DNA from: Pseudomonas sp. LFM046
GTDB lineage: Bacteria; Pseudomonadota; Gammaproteobacteria; Pseudomonadales; Pseudomonadaceae
NCBI RefSeq assembly: GCF_000949385.2
Contig: NZ_JYKO02000001.1
Span: forward strand, 3,542,769 to 3,606,768
Direction: 5' to 3'
DNA: 64,000 nucleotides
Shown piece by piece: positions 30,541 through 40,280 of the stretch. Under the pieces are notes generated by a model. It did not search any database. It was not told the origin of the DNA and worked only from the letters and a program-made list of their open reading frames with translations. Numbering within the stretch: the first letter of the stretch is position 1; each line of letters starts with the position of its first letter. The translations under genes were made by a program, and so were the position numbers.

Positions 30541-31553
30541 GCCCCACCCCGTGCGACGGTGCGGACCTCCATGCTCGGGCTGACTTTCTGCCAGCCCGCC
30601 GTAATGACCTGCTCATCGCCCTGCAGGCCTTCGCGAACCTCGGCCTTGCCGCGCAGGCGCTGGCCGATCTTGATCTGCCGCCGCTCCACCTTGCCGTCCA
30701 CCACCAGGTTGACGAACAACTGGTGCCCCAGGGGCATCACCGCTTCCTCGGGGATCAGCAAGGCCTGTGGGCGCTCGGCGAGTATCACCGACACCTTCAC
30801 GAACTGGCCGGGCTTGAGGCGGTGGTCCTGGTTGGGGACCTGGGCGCGGATGGCCTGGCTGCGGCCGACCTCGTCCAGGCGCGGGTTGAGCGCGATGATC
30901 TCGCCCCGGAAGCTCTCGCCCGGATAGGCATCCAGGCTCACCTCCACCGGCTGGCCGATGCCGACCTCGCTGACGGCCTTCTGCGGTATGCGGAAATCCA
31001 CCTTCAGCGGGTCCAGCACTTCCAGGTTCACCACATCCTGGCCGGCGCTCAGGTAGTCGCCCACGCTGACCTGGCGCAGGCCAAGGGTGCCGTCGTACGG
31101 CGCGCGGATCTGGGTCTTGTCGAGGCGTGCCTGGGCCAGGGCCAGGCTGGCGCGGGCGGCCTGCTCCTGGGACAGGGACTCGTCCTGGGCCTGGGCGTTA
31201 CTGGCGCCCCGCGCGAACAGCATCTTCGCCCGCTGGTAGCTCTTTTCCGCCAGGTCCAGGTTGGCCCGGGCCTGGGCCAGTTCGGCGCGGGCGATGGCGT
31301 CATCCAGGCTGACCAGCAGGTCGCCGCCCTTGACCGCCTGGCCCTCCTGGAAATGCAGGGTGGCCACCCTGCCCTCCACCTCCGGGCGGATCATCACCGA
31401 CTCATCCGAACGCAGGGAACCGAAGGTCACCAGTTCGTCGCGCACCAGCGCCCGTTGCGGCTCGGCCACTTCCACCAGAGGCGCCTCCTGGGCGAAGGCA
31501 GAAAGCGTGGCGAACGCCCCGAGCAACAGCCAAGCACTGCGACGGACCTTCAT
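30537..31553 (-). CDS. RND efflux periplasmic adaptor (MFP) subunit
   Basis: A 338-residue membrane fusion protein. A signal peptide (MKVRRSAWLLLGAFATLSAFAQ) ends near residue 21 with no lipobox cysteine. The barrel-sandwich (lipoyl) half motif EGRVATLHFQEGQAVKGGDLL is split around residues 60-80, then comes the coiled-coil hairpin (ARAELAQARANLDLAEKSYQR to RASLALAQARLDKTQ), then the second lipoyl half APYDGTLGLRQVSVGDYL, followed by beta-barrel segments. It bridges the RND pump and an outer-membrane channel. It is the first gene of a two-gene operon. Confidence 0.92.
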   Translation of the reverse strand: MKVRRSAWLLLGAFATLSAFAQEAPLVEVAEPQRALVRDELVTFGSLRSDESVMIRPEVEGRVATLHFQEGQAVKGGDLLVSLDDAIARAELAQARANLDLAEKSYQRAKMLFARGASNAQAQDESLSQEQAARASLALAQARLDKTQIRAPYDGTLGLRQVSVGDYLSAGQDVVNLEVLDPLKVDFRIPQKAVSEVGIGQPVEVSLDAYPGESFRGEIIALNPRLDEVGRSQAIRAQVPNQDHRLKPGQFVKVSVILAERPQALLIPEEAVMPLGHQLFVNLVVDGKVERRQIKIGQRLRGKAEVREGLQGDEQVITAGWQKVSPSMEVRTVARGGA

Positions 31554-31587
31554 CTGGAGCCTCTGGATCAGGGGGAGGGAGGAAAGG

Positions 31588-31615
31588 AAGCCTGCCGACT
31601 GTATCGGCAGGCTTC
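31588..31615 (-). terminator. Hairpin ending the YadGH-type operon
   Basis: GAAGCCTGCCGA and TCGGCAGGCTTC form a perfect 12-bp stem. On the minus strand it is followed by CTTTCCTCC, a weak T-tract, and lies 51 bp after the ABC permease stop and 35 bp before the adaptor start. Confidence 0.65.
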
Positions 31616-31665
31616 GATCGGCGGCATCTACAGGATAACGCCAGTCTGCGACGCGCTGTCTCGTC

Positions 31666-32445
31666 TTATTGGCGCATGCCGCGCCCGCTCACCAGCAGGC
31701 GGATGCAGGCGGTGTAGAGAATGACCATGGTCAGCAGCATCAGGGCGATGGCGATGCCGATGTTGATGTCGGACACGCCGAGGATGCCGTAACGGAAGGC
31801 GTTGACCATGTGCAGGATCGGGTTGCCCAGGGACACCACCTGCCAGAACGTCGGCAGCATGTTGATCGAGTAGAACACGCCGCCCAGGTAGGTCAGCGGG
31901 GTCAGCACGAAGGTGGGGATGATGGAGATGTCGTCGAAGTTGCGCGCATAGACGGCGTTGATGAAGCCGCCGAGGGAGAAGATGGTGGCGGTCAGCAGCA
32001 CCACCAGCGCGGTCACCCCGATGTGGTGAACCGAGAGCTTGGTGAAGAACAGCGACAGGAAGGTGACGATCAGCCCAACCGCCAGGCCCCGCAGCACACC
32101 GCCGATGGTGTAGCCGAGCAGGATGGTGTGGGCCGATACCGGCGATACCAGCAACTCCTCCACCGAACGCTGGAACTTGCTGCCGAAGAAGCTCGACACC
32201 ACGTTGCTGTAGGAGTTGGTGATGACCGACATCATGATCAGGCCAGGGACGATGTAGTCCATGTAGGTGAAGCCGCCCATATCGCCGATCTGCCGGCCAA
32301 TCAGGTTGCCGAAGATCACGAAGTACAGGGCCATGGTGATGGCCGGGGGCAGCAGCGTCTGCGGCCAGATCCGCATGAAGCGGCGCACTTCGCGGGTGAC
32401 GATGGTTTCCAGGGCGACCAGGTTGGCGCGCAGTTCCGAACTCAT
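31666..32445 (-). CDS. yadH: ABC-2 type exporter permease (YadH-like)
   Basis: A 259-residue ABC-2 permease with six predicted membrane segments (for example PAITMALYFVIFGNLIG, MLLTMVILYTACIRLLV). The conserved VEELLVSPVSAHTILLGY and FSLGGFINAVYARNFDD stretches match the YadH/NodJ group. It forms an exporter with the ATPase encoded upstream, overlapping its stop by 4 bp (ATGA). Substrate unknown. The symbol is by similarity with the E. coli yadGH pair. Confidence 0.85.
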   Translation of the reverse strand: MSSELRANLVALETIVTREVRRFMRIWPQTLLPPAITMALYFVIFGNLIGRQIGDMGGFTYMDYIVPGLIMMSVITNSYSNVVSSFFGSKFQRSVEELLVSPVSAHTILLGYTIGGVLRGLAVGLIVTFLSLFFTKLSVHHIGVTALVVLLTATIFSLGGFINAVYARNFDDISIIPTFVLTPLTYLGGVFYSINMLPTFWQVVSLGNPILHMVNAFRYGILGVSDINIGIAIALMLLTMVILYTACIRLLVSGRGMRQ

Positions 32446-33374
32446 ATGGCCACCTTCGCCAGGTTTTTCTCCACCAGGGACACGAACAGCTCCTCGAGGC
32501 GATTGGACTTGTTGCGCATGCTCAGCACGTCGATGTTCAGGGCAGCCAACTGACGGAACAGCTCGGTCAGGCCCTGGGACTTCTCCACCTGCACTTCAAG
32601 GGTGTGGTCATCCACCAGCTCGGCCGGGTAGCCATTGAGCTGCGGCACCACTTCCAGGGGTTCTTTGAGGTCCAGCAGGAAGGTTTCCTTGTGCAGCTTC
32701 TTCAAGAGCTCCTTCATGCTGGTGTTCTCGACGATCCGGCCGTGGTCGATGATGCCGATGTTGCGGCACAGCTGCTCGGCCTCTTCCAGGTAGTGCGTCG
32801 TCAGGATGATGGTGATGCCCTGCTCGTTGAGCTCGGTGAGGAAGCTCCACATGGAGCGGCGCAGCTCGATATCCACGCCCGCGGTGGGTTCGTCGAGGAT
32901 CAGCAGGCGCGGCTGGTGGATCAGCGCGCGGGCGATCATCAGGCGGCGTTTCATGCCACCGGAAAGCTCGCGGGACGCGGAGTTGCGCTTGTCCCACAGG
33001 CCCAGCTGGTTCAGGTACTGCTCGGCGCGCTCCTTGGCGATTTTCGCCGGGATGCCGTAATAGCCCGCCTGGGTGACGACGATGTCGAACACCTTTTCGA
33101 ACTGGTTGAAGTTGAACTCCTGGGGCACCACGCCCAGGCAACGCTTGAGCGCGTAGGGCGATTTGTCCAGGTCGTTGCCGAAGACGTTGACGCTGCCGCT
33201 GGTCTTGTTCACCAGGGTGGACAGGATGCCGATGGTGGTGGACTTGCCCGCGCCGTTGGGGCCGAGCAAGGCGAAGAAGTCGCCTTCGGCCACTTCCAGA
33301 TCGATGCCCTTGAGGGCCTGGAAGCCATTGCCGTAGGTCTTGGTCAACTGCCGGATGGACAGGGCGGAACTCAT
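32442..33374 (-). CDS. yadG: ABC exporter ATPase (YadG-like)
   Basis: A 310-residue ABC ATPase of the drug/polysaccharide exporter type. Walker A GPNGAGKST near residue 38, the signature LSGGMKRRLMIARAL near 139, Walker B LLILDEPTAGVD near 159 and the H-loop TTHYLEEAEQL are intact. The extra C-terminal region of about 90 residues is typical of this class. The ATG at 33374 follows CCTTTGAAGCAGACGAATCC with a GAAG-type ribosome site. It forms a two-gene operon with the permease. Confidence 0.9.
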   Translation of the reverse strand: MSSALSIRQLTKTYGNGFQALKGIDLEVAEGDFFALLGPNGAGKSTTIGILSTLVNKTSGSVNVFGNDLDKSPYALKRCLGVVPQEFNFNQFEKVFDIVVTQAGYYGIPAKIAKERAEQYLNQLGLWDKRNSASRELSGGMKRRLMIARALIHQPRLLILDEPTAGVDIELRRSMWSFLTELNEQGITIILTTHYLEEAEQLCRNIGIIDHGRIVENTSMKELLKKLHKETFLLDLKEPLEVVPQLNGYPAELVDDHTLEVQVEKSQGLTELFRQLAALNIDVLSMRNKSNRLEELFVSLVEKNLAKVAI

Positions 33375-33487
33375 GATGGATTCGTCTGCTTCAAAGGGAA
33401 GTGGCTACATAAGGCTGAATGCCAGCAAATTCAACCGCCGGTCGCTGCACATTAGCCCAGGTTCAGAGGCCAGGCTGGCGAGCCGGC

Positions 33488-34108
33488 TCAGGTGAGGACC
33501 GTCATCACCGCCTTGCGATAGGCCGGTCGGGCCTTCAGGCGCTCGTACCAGGCTTCGAGATGGGGCAGCTCAGGCCGCAGGATCGGCATTTCGAACCAGG
33601 CATAGGCGAAGCAGCCCAAGGGGATGTCACCCATGGCGAAGGCCTCGCCCGACAGCCAGGGTCGCTGGGCCAGGGCGCGGTCGGGAATGGCCAGCAGCTC
33701 ACCGCAGCGGGTCATTGCGGCATCGATCAGCGCCTGGTTGCGCTCGGCCGGCGGCGTGCGCAGGGTGCCCCAGAACAGGTCGCGGAACGGCGTGGCGAAA
33801 CTGGAGGTGGCCCAGTCCATCCACTTGTCACCCTCGGCCCGCACCACCGGGGACTCCGGGTAGAGGCTGCCGGCGGCATAGCGCGCGGCCAGGTAACGAA
33901 CGATGGCGTTGGACTCCCAGAGCACCAGGCCGTCGTCTTCGATCATGGGGATCAGGCCGTTGGGATTGAGCGCCCGGTAGGCGGGTTCGTTCACCAGGCC
34001 GAAGGCGCCGCCGGCGTCCCGCTGCTCGTAGGGAACGCCCGCTTCCTCGGCACACCAGAGTGCCTTGCGCACATTGGTGGAATTGATTCGCCCCCAGATC
34101 TTCAGCAT
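33488..34108 (-). CDS. Glutathione S-transferase family protein
   Basis: A 206-residue protein with an N-terminal thioredoxin-like domain (LKIWGRINSTNVRKALWCAEE; catalytic Ser/Asn region near 9-12, cis-Pro in NPNGLIPMIED, and WESNAIVRYLA as the glutathione gamma-glutamyl contact) and a C-terminal all-helical domain (RAEGDKWMDWATSSFATPF, GDIPLGCFAYAWFEM). It probably conjugates or reduces electrophiles with glutathione. It is monocistronic, and its substrate cannot be predicted. Confidence 0.9.
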   Translation of the reverse strand: MLKIWGRINSTNVRKALWCAEEAGVPYEQRDAGGAFGLVNEPAYRALNPNGLIPMIEDDGLVLWESNAIVRYLAARYAAGSLYPESPVVRAEGDKWMDWATSSFATPFRDLFWGTLRTPPAERNQALIDAAMTRCGELLAIPDRALAQRPWLSGEAFAMGDIPLGCFAYAWFEMPILRPELPHLEAWYERLKARPAYRKAVMTVLT

Positions 34109-34197
34109 TGCGACACTCCCGGCCGGTTGGACAGGGGCACCATTCTAGGGCCCCGTCCCAGGCGACGGAATGCCGAATCCTCCAGAGTTTCGCTGGA

Positions 34198-36162
34198 TCA
34201 GAGGCGGAAACTGCCCGCCATCCCCTGCAACTCATGCCCCAGGCGCGCCAGCTGCACGCTGGAATTGGCCGTCTCCTCCATGGCCATGGCGGATTGATCG
34301 GCGATATCGCGGATGCTGGTGACGCTGCGGTTGATCTCCTCGGCCACGGCGCTTTGCTGCTCGGCCGCGGCTGCGATCTGCTGGTTCATCTGGTGAATCA
34401 GGGTCACGGCTTCGGCGATACCCGCCAGGGCCTCCTCGGTCAGGCCGGCGTCCTGCACTGTCAGGTCCACCAGGCTACCGCTCTGCTGCATGTGCTCCAC
34501 CGAGCTGCGTACCCCGTCACGCAGGGTCGCGATGAGCCGCTCGATCTCCGCCGTGGACTGCTGGGTACGCCGCGCCAGCGCCCGCACCTCGTCCGCCACC
34601 ACCGCAAAGCCCCGGCCTTGCTCACCGGCCCGCGCGGCCTCGATGGCGGCGTTGAGGGCCAGGAGGTTGGTCTGCTCGGCGACATTCTTGATCACGTCCA
34701 GCACGGTGCCGATGCTCTGGGTGTCCTGGCTCAGGCGCTGGATGCTGCCGGTGGCCGCTTCCATGGAATGGGCCAGCTGGTTGACCCGCTCCAGCGTCTG
34801 GCGCACCACCTGGCTGCCGCTGCTGACGCGGTTGTCCGCCGCTTCGGTGGACATGGCCGCGGCCTCGGCATTGCGCGCCACTTCCTGCACGGTGGCGGCC
34901 ATCTGGCTCATGGCGGTGGCCACCAGGTCGGTTTCTTCCTTCTGGCCGTTCACGCCGACGCGAGTCTGCTCGGTGACGCTGGACAGCGACTGGGCCGACG
35001 CGGAAATCTGCGCCACCCCGCCCTGCAGGCGACCGACCATTTCCCGCAGGTTGCCGGACATGCCGGCCATGGCCTCCATCAACTGGCCGATCTCGTCGCG
35101 GCGTTCCACCTCGATGCTGGCACTGAGGTCACCTTCGGCGATCTGCCGGGCCAGGCCGATCACCCGGCGCAGCGGCCTGACGATCAGCAGGCTGATGAGG
35201 ACAGTGGCGGCCAGCCCGATCACCAGGGCCAGGGCGGCCGCCAGCAGGATCAGCAGCGAACTGGCGTCCTGCTGGGCGCGCATGTCGGTCTTCTGCAACT
35301 CATACGCGCGCTCCACGGCTTGCACCACGCGCTCGGCCTGGGCGGCCAGGCGGGCGTACTCCTGGCGCTGCTGTTCCAGGATCGCGGTGTATTCCTTGAG
35401 GCGATCGTTGAAGGAGTCGACGTTGCCAATCACCTCCGTGAGCACGGCGGCATAACCGGGGTCCTGCATGGCGTCGCGCAGCTCGCCGGCGAGCTTCTTG
35501 GCATCCAGCGCTTCCTGGATATGGGGCGCCCCTGCCTCGCCGGCACTGCGGCTCTGTTCCAGGCGCAGGCGGGCCTGGTTGAGGGCTTGAAGCAACAACT
35601 GATAGACACGGCCGATCTGCCCGCCCTGCTCCACCAGATCGGCGCCTTGGGCCCCCTGGGAGCTTTTCATCAGATCGATGCCGTCCTCGTTCAGGCCGCT
35701 CTGCAGCACATCGAGACTGTTGGAGGCGCTGACCACCAGCCAGTTGGCCGCTTCCAGGGCCAGGCGCTGGTTATCGGTAAGCTCCACATAGCGGTCGAAG
35801 GCGCTGCGGTACTCGGCCATCGCCTGGGTGACTTCGCCCAAGGCCTCGCTGCCGGGGGCGGACAGGCGGCCGGCCAGGGCCTCGCTGCGGGCGACGATCG
35901 CATCGGACTGCTGACGCAGGGTTTCGGCCTGCTTGCCGTCGCCGGTAAGGGCGTAGTCCTTCTCGGTGCGCCGGATCACCAGCACGTCGCTGCTGATGGC
36001 ACGCATCTCCTCCAGCAGGCGGGCCCGTTCATCCACCGCACGCAGGGCGGTGAAGCCGGTGGCTGCCACCACCAGGGTCAGCGCCAGCACGGTGCCGAAC
36101 CCCAGCATCAGCTTGTTGGCGGTACTCAGGCTGGCCAGCCCACGTTGCAAGACAGTCCACAT
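34198..36162 (-). CDS. Methyl-accepting chemotaxis protein with large helical sensor domain
   Basis: A 654-residue chemoreceptor. TM1 is near residues 15-37 (FGTVLALTLVVAATGFTAL), then comes a periplasmic region of about 250 residues, all-helical and without Cache/PAS signatures, most like the helical bimodular (HBM) class. TM2 (LLILLAAALALVIGLAATVLI) is followed by HAMP and the signalling tip. The hairpin tip AEQTNLLALNAAIEAARAGE is intact and GRGFAVVADEVRALARRTQQ follows. The C-terminus lacks a CheR-tethering pentapeptide. The ATG at 36162 is preceded by GGTAGGAGC. Ligand unknown; HBM receptors often bind organic acids. Confidence 0.9.
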   Translation of the reverse strand: MWTVLQRGLASLSTANKLMLGFGTVLALTLVVAATGFTALRAVDERARLLEEMRAISSDVLVIRRTEKDYALTGDGKQAETLRQQSDAIVARSEALAGRLSAPGSEALGEVTQAMAEYRSAFDRYVELTDNQRLALEAANWLVVSASNSLDVLQSGLNEDGIDLMKSSQGAQGADLVEQGGQIGRVYQLLLQALNQARLRLEQSRSAGEAGAPHIQEALDAKKLAGELRDAMQDPGYAAVLTEVIGNVDSFNDRLKEYTAILEQQRQEYARLAAQAERVVQAVERAYELQKTDMRAQQDASSLLILLAAALALVIGLAATVLISLLIVRPLRRVIGLARQIAEGDLSASIEVERRDEIGQLMEAMAGMSGNLREMVGRLQGGVAQISASAQSLSSVTEQTRVGVNGQKEETDLVATAMSQMAATVQEVARNAEAAAMSTEAADNRVSSGSQVVRQTLERVNQLAHSMEAATGSIQRLSQDTQSIGTVLDVIKNVAEQTNLLALNAAIEAARAGEQGRGFAVVADEVRALARRTQQSTAEIERLIATLRDGVRSSVEHMQQSGSLVDLTVQDAGLTEEALAGIAEAVTLIHQMNQQIAAAAEQQSAVAEEINRSVTSIRDIADQSAMAMEETANSSVQLARLGHELQGMAGSFRL

Positions 36163-36423
36163 GCTCCTACCCCCTTCAAGGTGACAACCGCATGGACGCG
36201 ATCCGCTATCCGCTTCCTTTGACGGCCGACCATAGGAGCAGCGTGATAGTGGCGACAAGCCACAATCCTGCCGCGGCGAGGGGCATGCTGTTTTTGGCTA
36301 ACTGGAGGTCGTTTCTGGATCACTTTCTATGATTCCTACAACAGCCTCGGAAATGATCCAGGCCAACAGGGAATCCGGCTGAAGGGACTAGGCTCTGTAC
36401 TAAATGTCGCCATGGAGGACGCC

Positions 36424-39093
36424 ATGAACGCGCCGTCTCCCACCCAGTGGCACGCCCAATCCGTTGAAGCCAGCCTCCAGCAGCTGGCCAGTGGGCCGGA
36501 CGGCCTGGACGCGGAAGAGGCTGAACGCCGCCTGTCCAGCTGCGGCCCCAATCGGCTGCCGGAGCGAGCGGGTGCCGGACCGCTGAAGCGATTCCTGTTG
36601 CAATTCCACAACCTGCTCATCTATGTGTTGCTGGCGTCTACCCTGGTCACCCTGAGCCTGGGCGAGTGGCTCGACAGCGCGGTCATCTTCGGCGTGGTGC
36701 TGATCAACGCCGTGGTCGGGTTCATCCAGGAGGGCAAGGCCGAGCAGGCCATGCGCGCCATCCAGAAACTCCTGACGCTGGACAGCCGGGTCAAACGCGA
36801 CGGCGAAGTGCGCCAGGTACCGGCCGAGGACCTGGTGCCCGGTGATCTGGTGCTGCTGGAGGCCGGCGACCGCGTACCGGCGGATCTGCGTCTGGTGGAA
36901 ACCCGCGATCTGCGTATCGAAGAAGCCGCGCTGACCGGCGAATCCCTCCCCGCGGACAAGACCAGCCGGCCCGTCACCCAGGATGCCAGCCTGGGCGACC
37001 GCCACAGCATGGCCTACTCCGGCACCCTGGTCAGCGCCGGTAGCGGCGTCGGCGTGGTCGTTGCCACCGCCGAGGAGACCGAGCTGGGGCGCATCAGCCA
37101 TCTGCTGGGCTCGGTGGAGCAGCTGCAAACCCCGCTGCTGGCGGACATGGCGCGCTTCGCCCGTCAGCTCACCCTGATCATCCTGGTCCTGGCGGCGGCC
37201 ACCTTCGTCTTCGGCATCCTGCTGCGTGGCTACAGCGCCGACGACATGCTGATGGCCGCCGTGGGCCTGGCGGTGGCGGCGATCCCCGAGGGTCTTCCCG
37301 CCGTCCTGACCATCATCCTGGCCCTCGGCGTGCAGCGCATGGCCCGGCGCCAGTCCATCATCCGCCGGCTGCCGGCTGTGGAGAGCCTCGGCGCGGTAAC
37401 GGTCGTCTGTTCCGACAAGACCGGCACCCTGACCCGCAACGAGATGACGGTGCAACGCGTCTACACCGCAGCCCGGCGCTTCGAGGTGGAAGGCGTGGGC
37501 TACGCCCCGCTGGGTGCCGTCAACCCGACCGGCGACCTGGCCCACGACCTTCACGAGCTGGCTCGCGCCGGCTTGCTGGCCAACAGCGCCAGCCTGTGTG
37601 AAGTCGACAGCCAGTGGTGCATCACAGGAGACCCCACCGAAGCGGCGCTGCTCACCCTCGCCGGCAAATTGCAGCTGGACTCGGAAGAAGAATCCGCGCG
37701 CCTGCCCCGGCTGGACACCATTCCGTTCAGCTCCGAACGGCGCTACCTGGCCAGCCTGCATCGCGACGGAGATGGCAGCGGCGTCATCTACCTGGTCGGG
37801 GCGCCGGAGCGGTTATTGGAGGTCTGCGACCAGCAGTGCCGCAACGGCCTCGACGAGCCGCTGGACCCTCGGGTCTGGGATGAGGTGCTGGAAGAAGGCG
37901 CGGCAGCCGGCCTGCGCATGATCGGACTCGCCCGCCGCGCAGCCGGCAGCGGCCATCACGAGCTGGACCATGCCGACCTGAACGGCGGCTTCGTCCTGCT
38001 CGGCCTGGTGGGCATGCTCGACCCGCCTCGCGAGGAAGCCATCCGTGCCATTGAGGAGTGCCACAACGCCGGCATCCACGTGAAGATGATCACCGGCGAC
38101 CACGCCGCCACCGCTGCGGCCATCGCCGAGCGCCTTGGCCTGCCCGCCGGCAACCCGCTGACCGGCGCCGACCTGGACGACCTCAGCGATGCCGAACTGG
38201 ACGCCCTGCTCGCAGAAACCAGCGTGTTCGCCCGCACCAGCCCCAGCCACAAGCTACGCCTGGTGGAGCGCCTGCAAGCGATTGGCGAGCGCGTGGCGAT
38301 GACCGGCGACGGGGTCAATGACTCCCCTGCCCTCAAGCGTGCCGACATCGGCATCGCCATGGGCATCAAAGGCACCGAGGCCGCCAAGGAGGCCGCCCAG
38401 ATGGTCCTGGCCGACGACAACTTCGCCACCATCGCCCAGGCGGTGGAGGAAGGCCGGACCGTCTACGACAACCTGAAGAAATCCATCCTTTTCATCCTGC
38501 CCACCAACGGCGCCCAGGCCTTTGTCCTGCTGACCGCCATCCTGCTGGGGCTGACCCTGCCCATTACACCGCTGCAGATCCTCTGGGTGAACATGATCAC
38601 CGCCGTCACCCTGGCGCTGGCCCTGGCCTTTGAACCCGCCGAGGACGACCTCATGGCACGCCCGCCCCGGGACCCGAAGGCGCCGCTGCTGTCAGCCGAG
38701 CTGCTGTGGTTGATCCTGCTGGTATCGGTGCTGCTGACCCTGGCCAGCCTGGGCCTGTTCATCTATTCCCAGGACCTGGGCTGGAACATGGAAGCCAGCC
38801 GCACCCTGGCAGTGAACGCGCTGGTGTTCGGCGAGATCGGCTATCTGTTCAGCAGCCGACGCCTGAACGGCCCAGCGCGCTTCGGCCTGCGGGACAACCC
38901 CATGGTCTGGGGCATGGTCGGGTTGATGGTGCTGCTGCAGCTGGGTTTCACCTACGTGCCGGCCTTCCAGTCGCTATTCGGCACCCGCGGGCTGGGCCCG
39001 ATGGGCTGGAGCTGGTGCCTGGGAACGGCGGCGGCGACCTGCGCCGTGGTGGAACTGGACAAGTACATCCGCAGCCGCATGGCCGGCCGTTAG
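36424..39093 (+). CDS. P2-type cation-transporting ATPase
   Basis: An 889-residue P-type ATPase. The actuator TGES appears in EEAALTGESLP, the phosphorylated Asp is D331 in CSDKTGTLTRNEMT, TM4 reads AAIPEGLPAVLTIILALG (the PEGL motif of Ca2+/Na+-type P2 pumps), and MVLADDNF and TGDGVNDSPALKRADIG are in the hinge. The N-terminus matches cation ATPase N domains. The CPx motif and metal-binding domains of copper pumps are absent. It is most likely a Ca2+ or Na+/K+-type exporter. The ATG at 36424 is chosen over an in-frame one 12 bp earlier because GGAG lies between them at the right distance. Confidence 0.88.
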   Translation: MNAPSPTQWHAQSVEASLQQLASGPDGLDAEEAERRLSSCGPNRLPERAGAGPLKRFLLQFHNLLIYVLLASTLVTLSLGEWLDSAVIFGVVLINAVVGFIQEGKAEQAMRAIQKLLTLDSRVKRDGEVRQVPAEDLVPGDLVLLEAGDRVPADLRLVETRDLRIEEAALTGESLPADKTSRPVTQDASLGDRHSMAYSGTLVSAGSGVGVVVATAEETELGRISHLLGSVEQLQTPLLADMARFARQLTLIILVLAAATFVFGILLRGYSADDMLMAAVGLAVAAIPEGLPAVLTIILALGVQRMARRQSIIRRLPAVESLGAVTVVCSDKTGTLTRNEMTVQRVYTAARRFEVEGVGYAPLGAVNPTGDLAHDLHELARAGLLANSASLCEVDSQWCITGDPTEAALLTLAGKLQLDSEEESARLPRLDTIPFSSERRYLASLHRDGDGSGVIYLVGAPERLLEVCDQQCRNGLDEPLDPRVWDEVLEEGAAAGLRMIGLARRAAGSGHHELDHADLNGGFVLLGLVGMLDPPREEAIRAIEECHNAGIHVKMITGDHAATAAAIAERLGLPAGNPLTGADLDDLSDAELDALLAETSVFARTSPSHKLRLVERLQAIGERVAMTGDGVNDSPALKRADIGIAMGIKGTEAAKEAAQMVLADDNFATIAQAVEEGRTVYDNLKKSILFILPTNGAQAFVLLTAILLGLTLPITPLQILWVNMITAVTLALALAFEPAEDDLMARPPRDPKAPLLSAELLWLILLVSVLLTLASLGLFIYSQDLGWNMEASRTLAVNALVFGEIGYLFSSRRLNGPARFGLRDNPMVWGMVGLMVLLQLGFTYVPAFQSLFGTRGLGPMGWSWCLGTAAATCAVVELDKYIRSRMAGR

Positions 39094-39698
39094 GTCGGCC
39101 GCACCATGTTGAAGGTCTCGCGGGTACGGGTATAGGCACTGCCGCCCAGGCGACCTACCAGGTCCAGGCGGTGCGGGTCCACGCGGCCGGCTTCAGTCAG
39201 GACATCGTCCTCGATATGGGCCAGCAGCACTTCGGCGAACACCATGTGGCAGTTGGGGTTGGTGCGGGGATAAGGCTGGATTTCCGCCAACCGGCACTCG
39301 AAGGCCACGGGAGCTCCCAACACGCGCGGCGCGCGGACTCGCTGGGACGGCGCGGTGGCGATGCCACATTTCTCGAACTCGCTGACGCCATGGGGCAGCA
39401 AGGCGGCGCTGGCATTCATGGCCTCGGCCTGGGCGTAGGACACCAGCTGAATCACCAGTTCCCCGGTGTCCTGCACATTGCGCAGGGTGTCCTTCAATTC
39501 CCCATCGTCACGGGTGTTGATGTTCACCATCAGGGTCGGCGGGTTGTCGCTGATCACCTGGAAGAAGCTGAACGGCGCCAGGTTGCTGATTCCGTCCTTC
39601 GACAGGGTGGACACCCAGGCAATGGGGCGCGGCGTGACAGTGGAAGCCAGCCAGCGGTAGGCGTCCAGTGGGCTCAGCTGGGTGAAATCGAGCTGCAT
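39090..39698 (-). CDS. Flavin reductase-like (FMN-binding split barrel) protein
   Basis: A 202-residue protein of the flavin reductase/DIM6-NTAB split-barrel family. Visible segments are YRWLASTVTPRPIAWVSTLS near 14-33, NLAPFSFFQVISDNPP near 39-54 and INTRDDGELKDTLRN, all typical of FMN-binding in this family. It may supply reduced flavin or act on an unknown substrate. The ATG at 39698 has GGAGCC about 8 bp upstream. Its stop overlaps the end of the P-type ATPase gene by 4 bp on the opposite strand. Confidence 0.87.
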   Translation of the reverse strand: MQLDFTQLSPLDAYRWLASTVTPRPIAWVSTLSKDGISNLAPFSFFQVISDNPPTLMVNINTRDDGELKDTLRNVQDTGELVIQLVSYAQAEAMNASAALLPHGVSEFEKCGIATAPSQRVRAPRVLGAPVAFECRLAEIQPYPRTNPNCHMVFAEVLLAHIEDDVLTEAGRVDPHRLDLVGRLGGSAYTRTRETFNMVRPT

Positions 39699-39791
39699 GA
39701 AAGAGGCTCCAGCGGGGAGAAAATGGCAATTATGCCTTGCCACCGAAGGCACAACATAGACGCCTCAAGGCCGTTCCCCCCACCGGGAGGG

Positions 39792-40280
39792 TCAATCGGC
39801 CTCAAACCCGCCAGCGGAGACACCCGCCTCGTAACGAGCCGGCACGTACTGGTCCAGACCAACCGGGACCGGGGCCTGCTCGTCCACCACCACTTCCGCC
39901 TCCGAACCGCCCGCCACACCCGGCCCCATGGCCTGTCGAGCTGCCTGGATCAGCTGAACATTGCGACTGCGCAGATCGGCATCATTGCGTATTTGCGCGT
40001 TAGACCGCTTCGCCAGCGCCACGGCCTGCACATATTGCCCTTGCTGGAACCGTACCTGCCCCAACTGATGCAGGATCGCCGGATTGTTCGGCTCGATACG
40101 CAGGGCGCGTTCAAGGGTGTCTTCCGCCTGCTCGACCTCGCCGTACTCCAGCTGCAGCGACGCTGCTTCCAGCAGAGCGCCCGTGGCTCCATTGCTCCGC
40201 GAACCCGAAGCGTACGCAGGTAACGTGGCGGCCGCGCAGAAGGCGAGCATCAGAATCGGGAAGAAATTCCTGGCGTGCAT
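39792..40280 (-). CDS. Exported tetratricopeptide-repeat protein
   Basis: A 162-residue protein with an N-terminal signal sequence (FFPILMLAFCAAATLPAYASG). Two TPR-like units follow: LLEAASLQLEYGEVEQAEDTLERALRIEPN and PAILHQLGQVRFQQGQYVQAVALAKRS (here described in parts around residues 37-95). The tail after about 120 is low-complexity (AGGSEAEVVVDEQAPVPVG). It is probably a periplasmic or envelope scaffold. A GTG at 40295 could extend it by five residues; the ATG at 40280 with GGTGAG upstream is preferred. It stands divergent from dusA. Confidence 0.75.
   Translation of the reverse strand: MHARNFFPILMLAFCAAATLPAYASGSRSNGATGALLEAASLQLEYGEVEQAEDTLERALRIEPNNPAILHQLGQVRFQQGQYVQAVALAKRSNAQIRNDADLRSRNVQLIQAARQAMGPGVAGGSEAEVVVDEQAPVPVGLDQYVPARYEAGVSAGGFEAD

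Noticed and set aside
36424..39093. P-type ATPase as a copper exporter linked to copRS
   Set aside because: It has a PEGL motif and no CPx motif or heavy-metal-binding domain, and is about 10 kb from copRS. It belongs to the P2 class.
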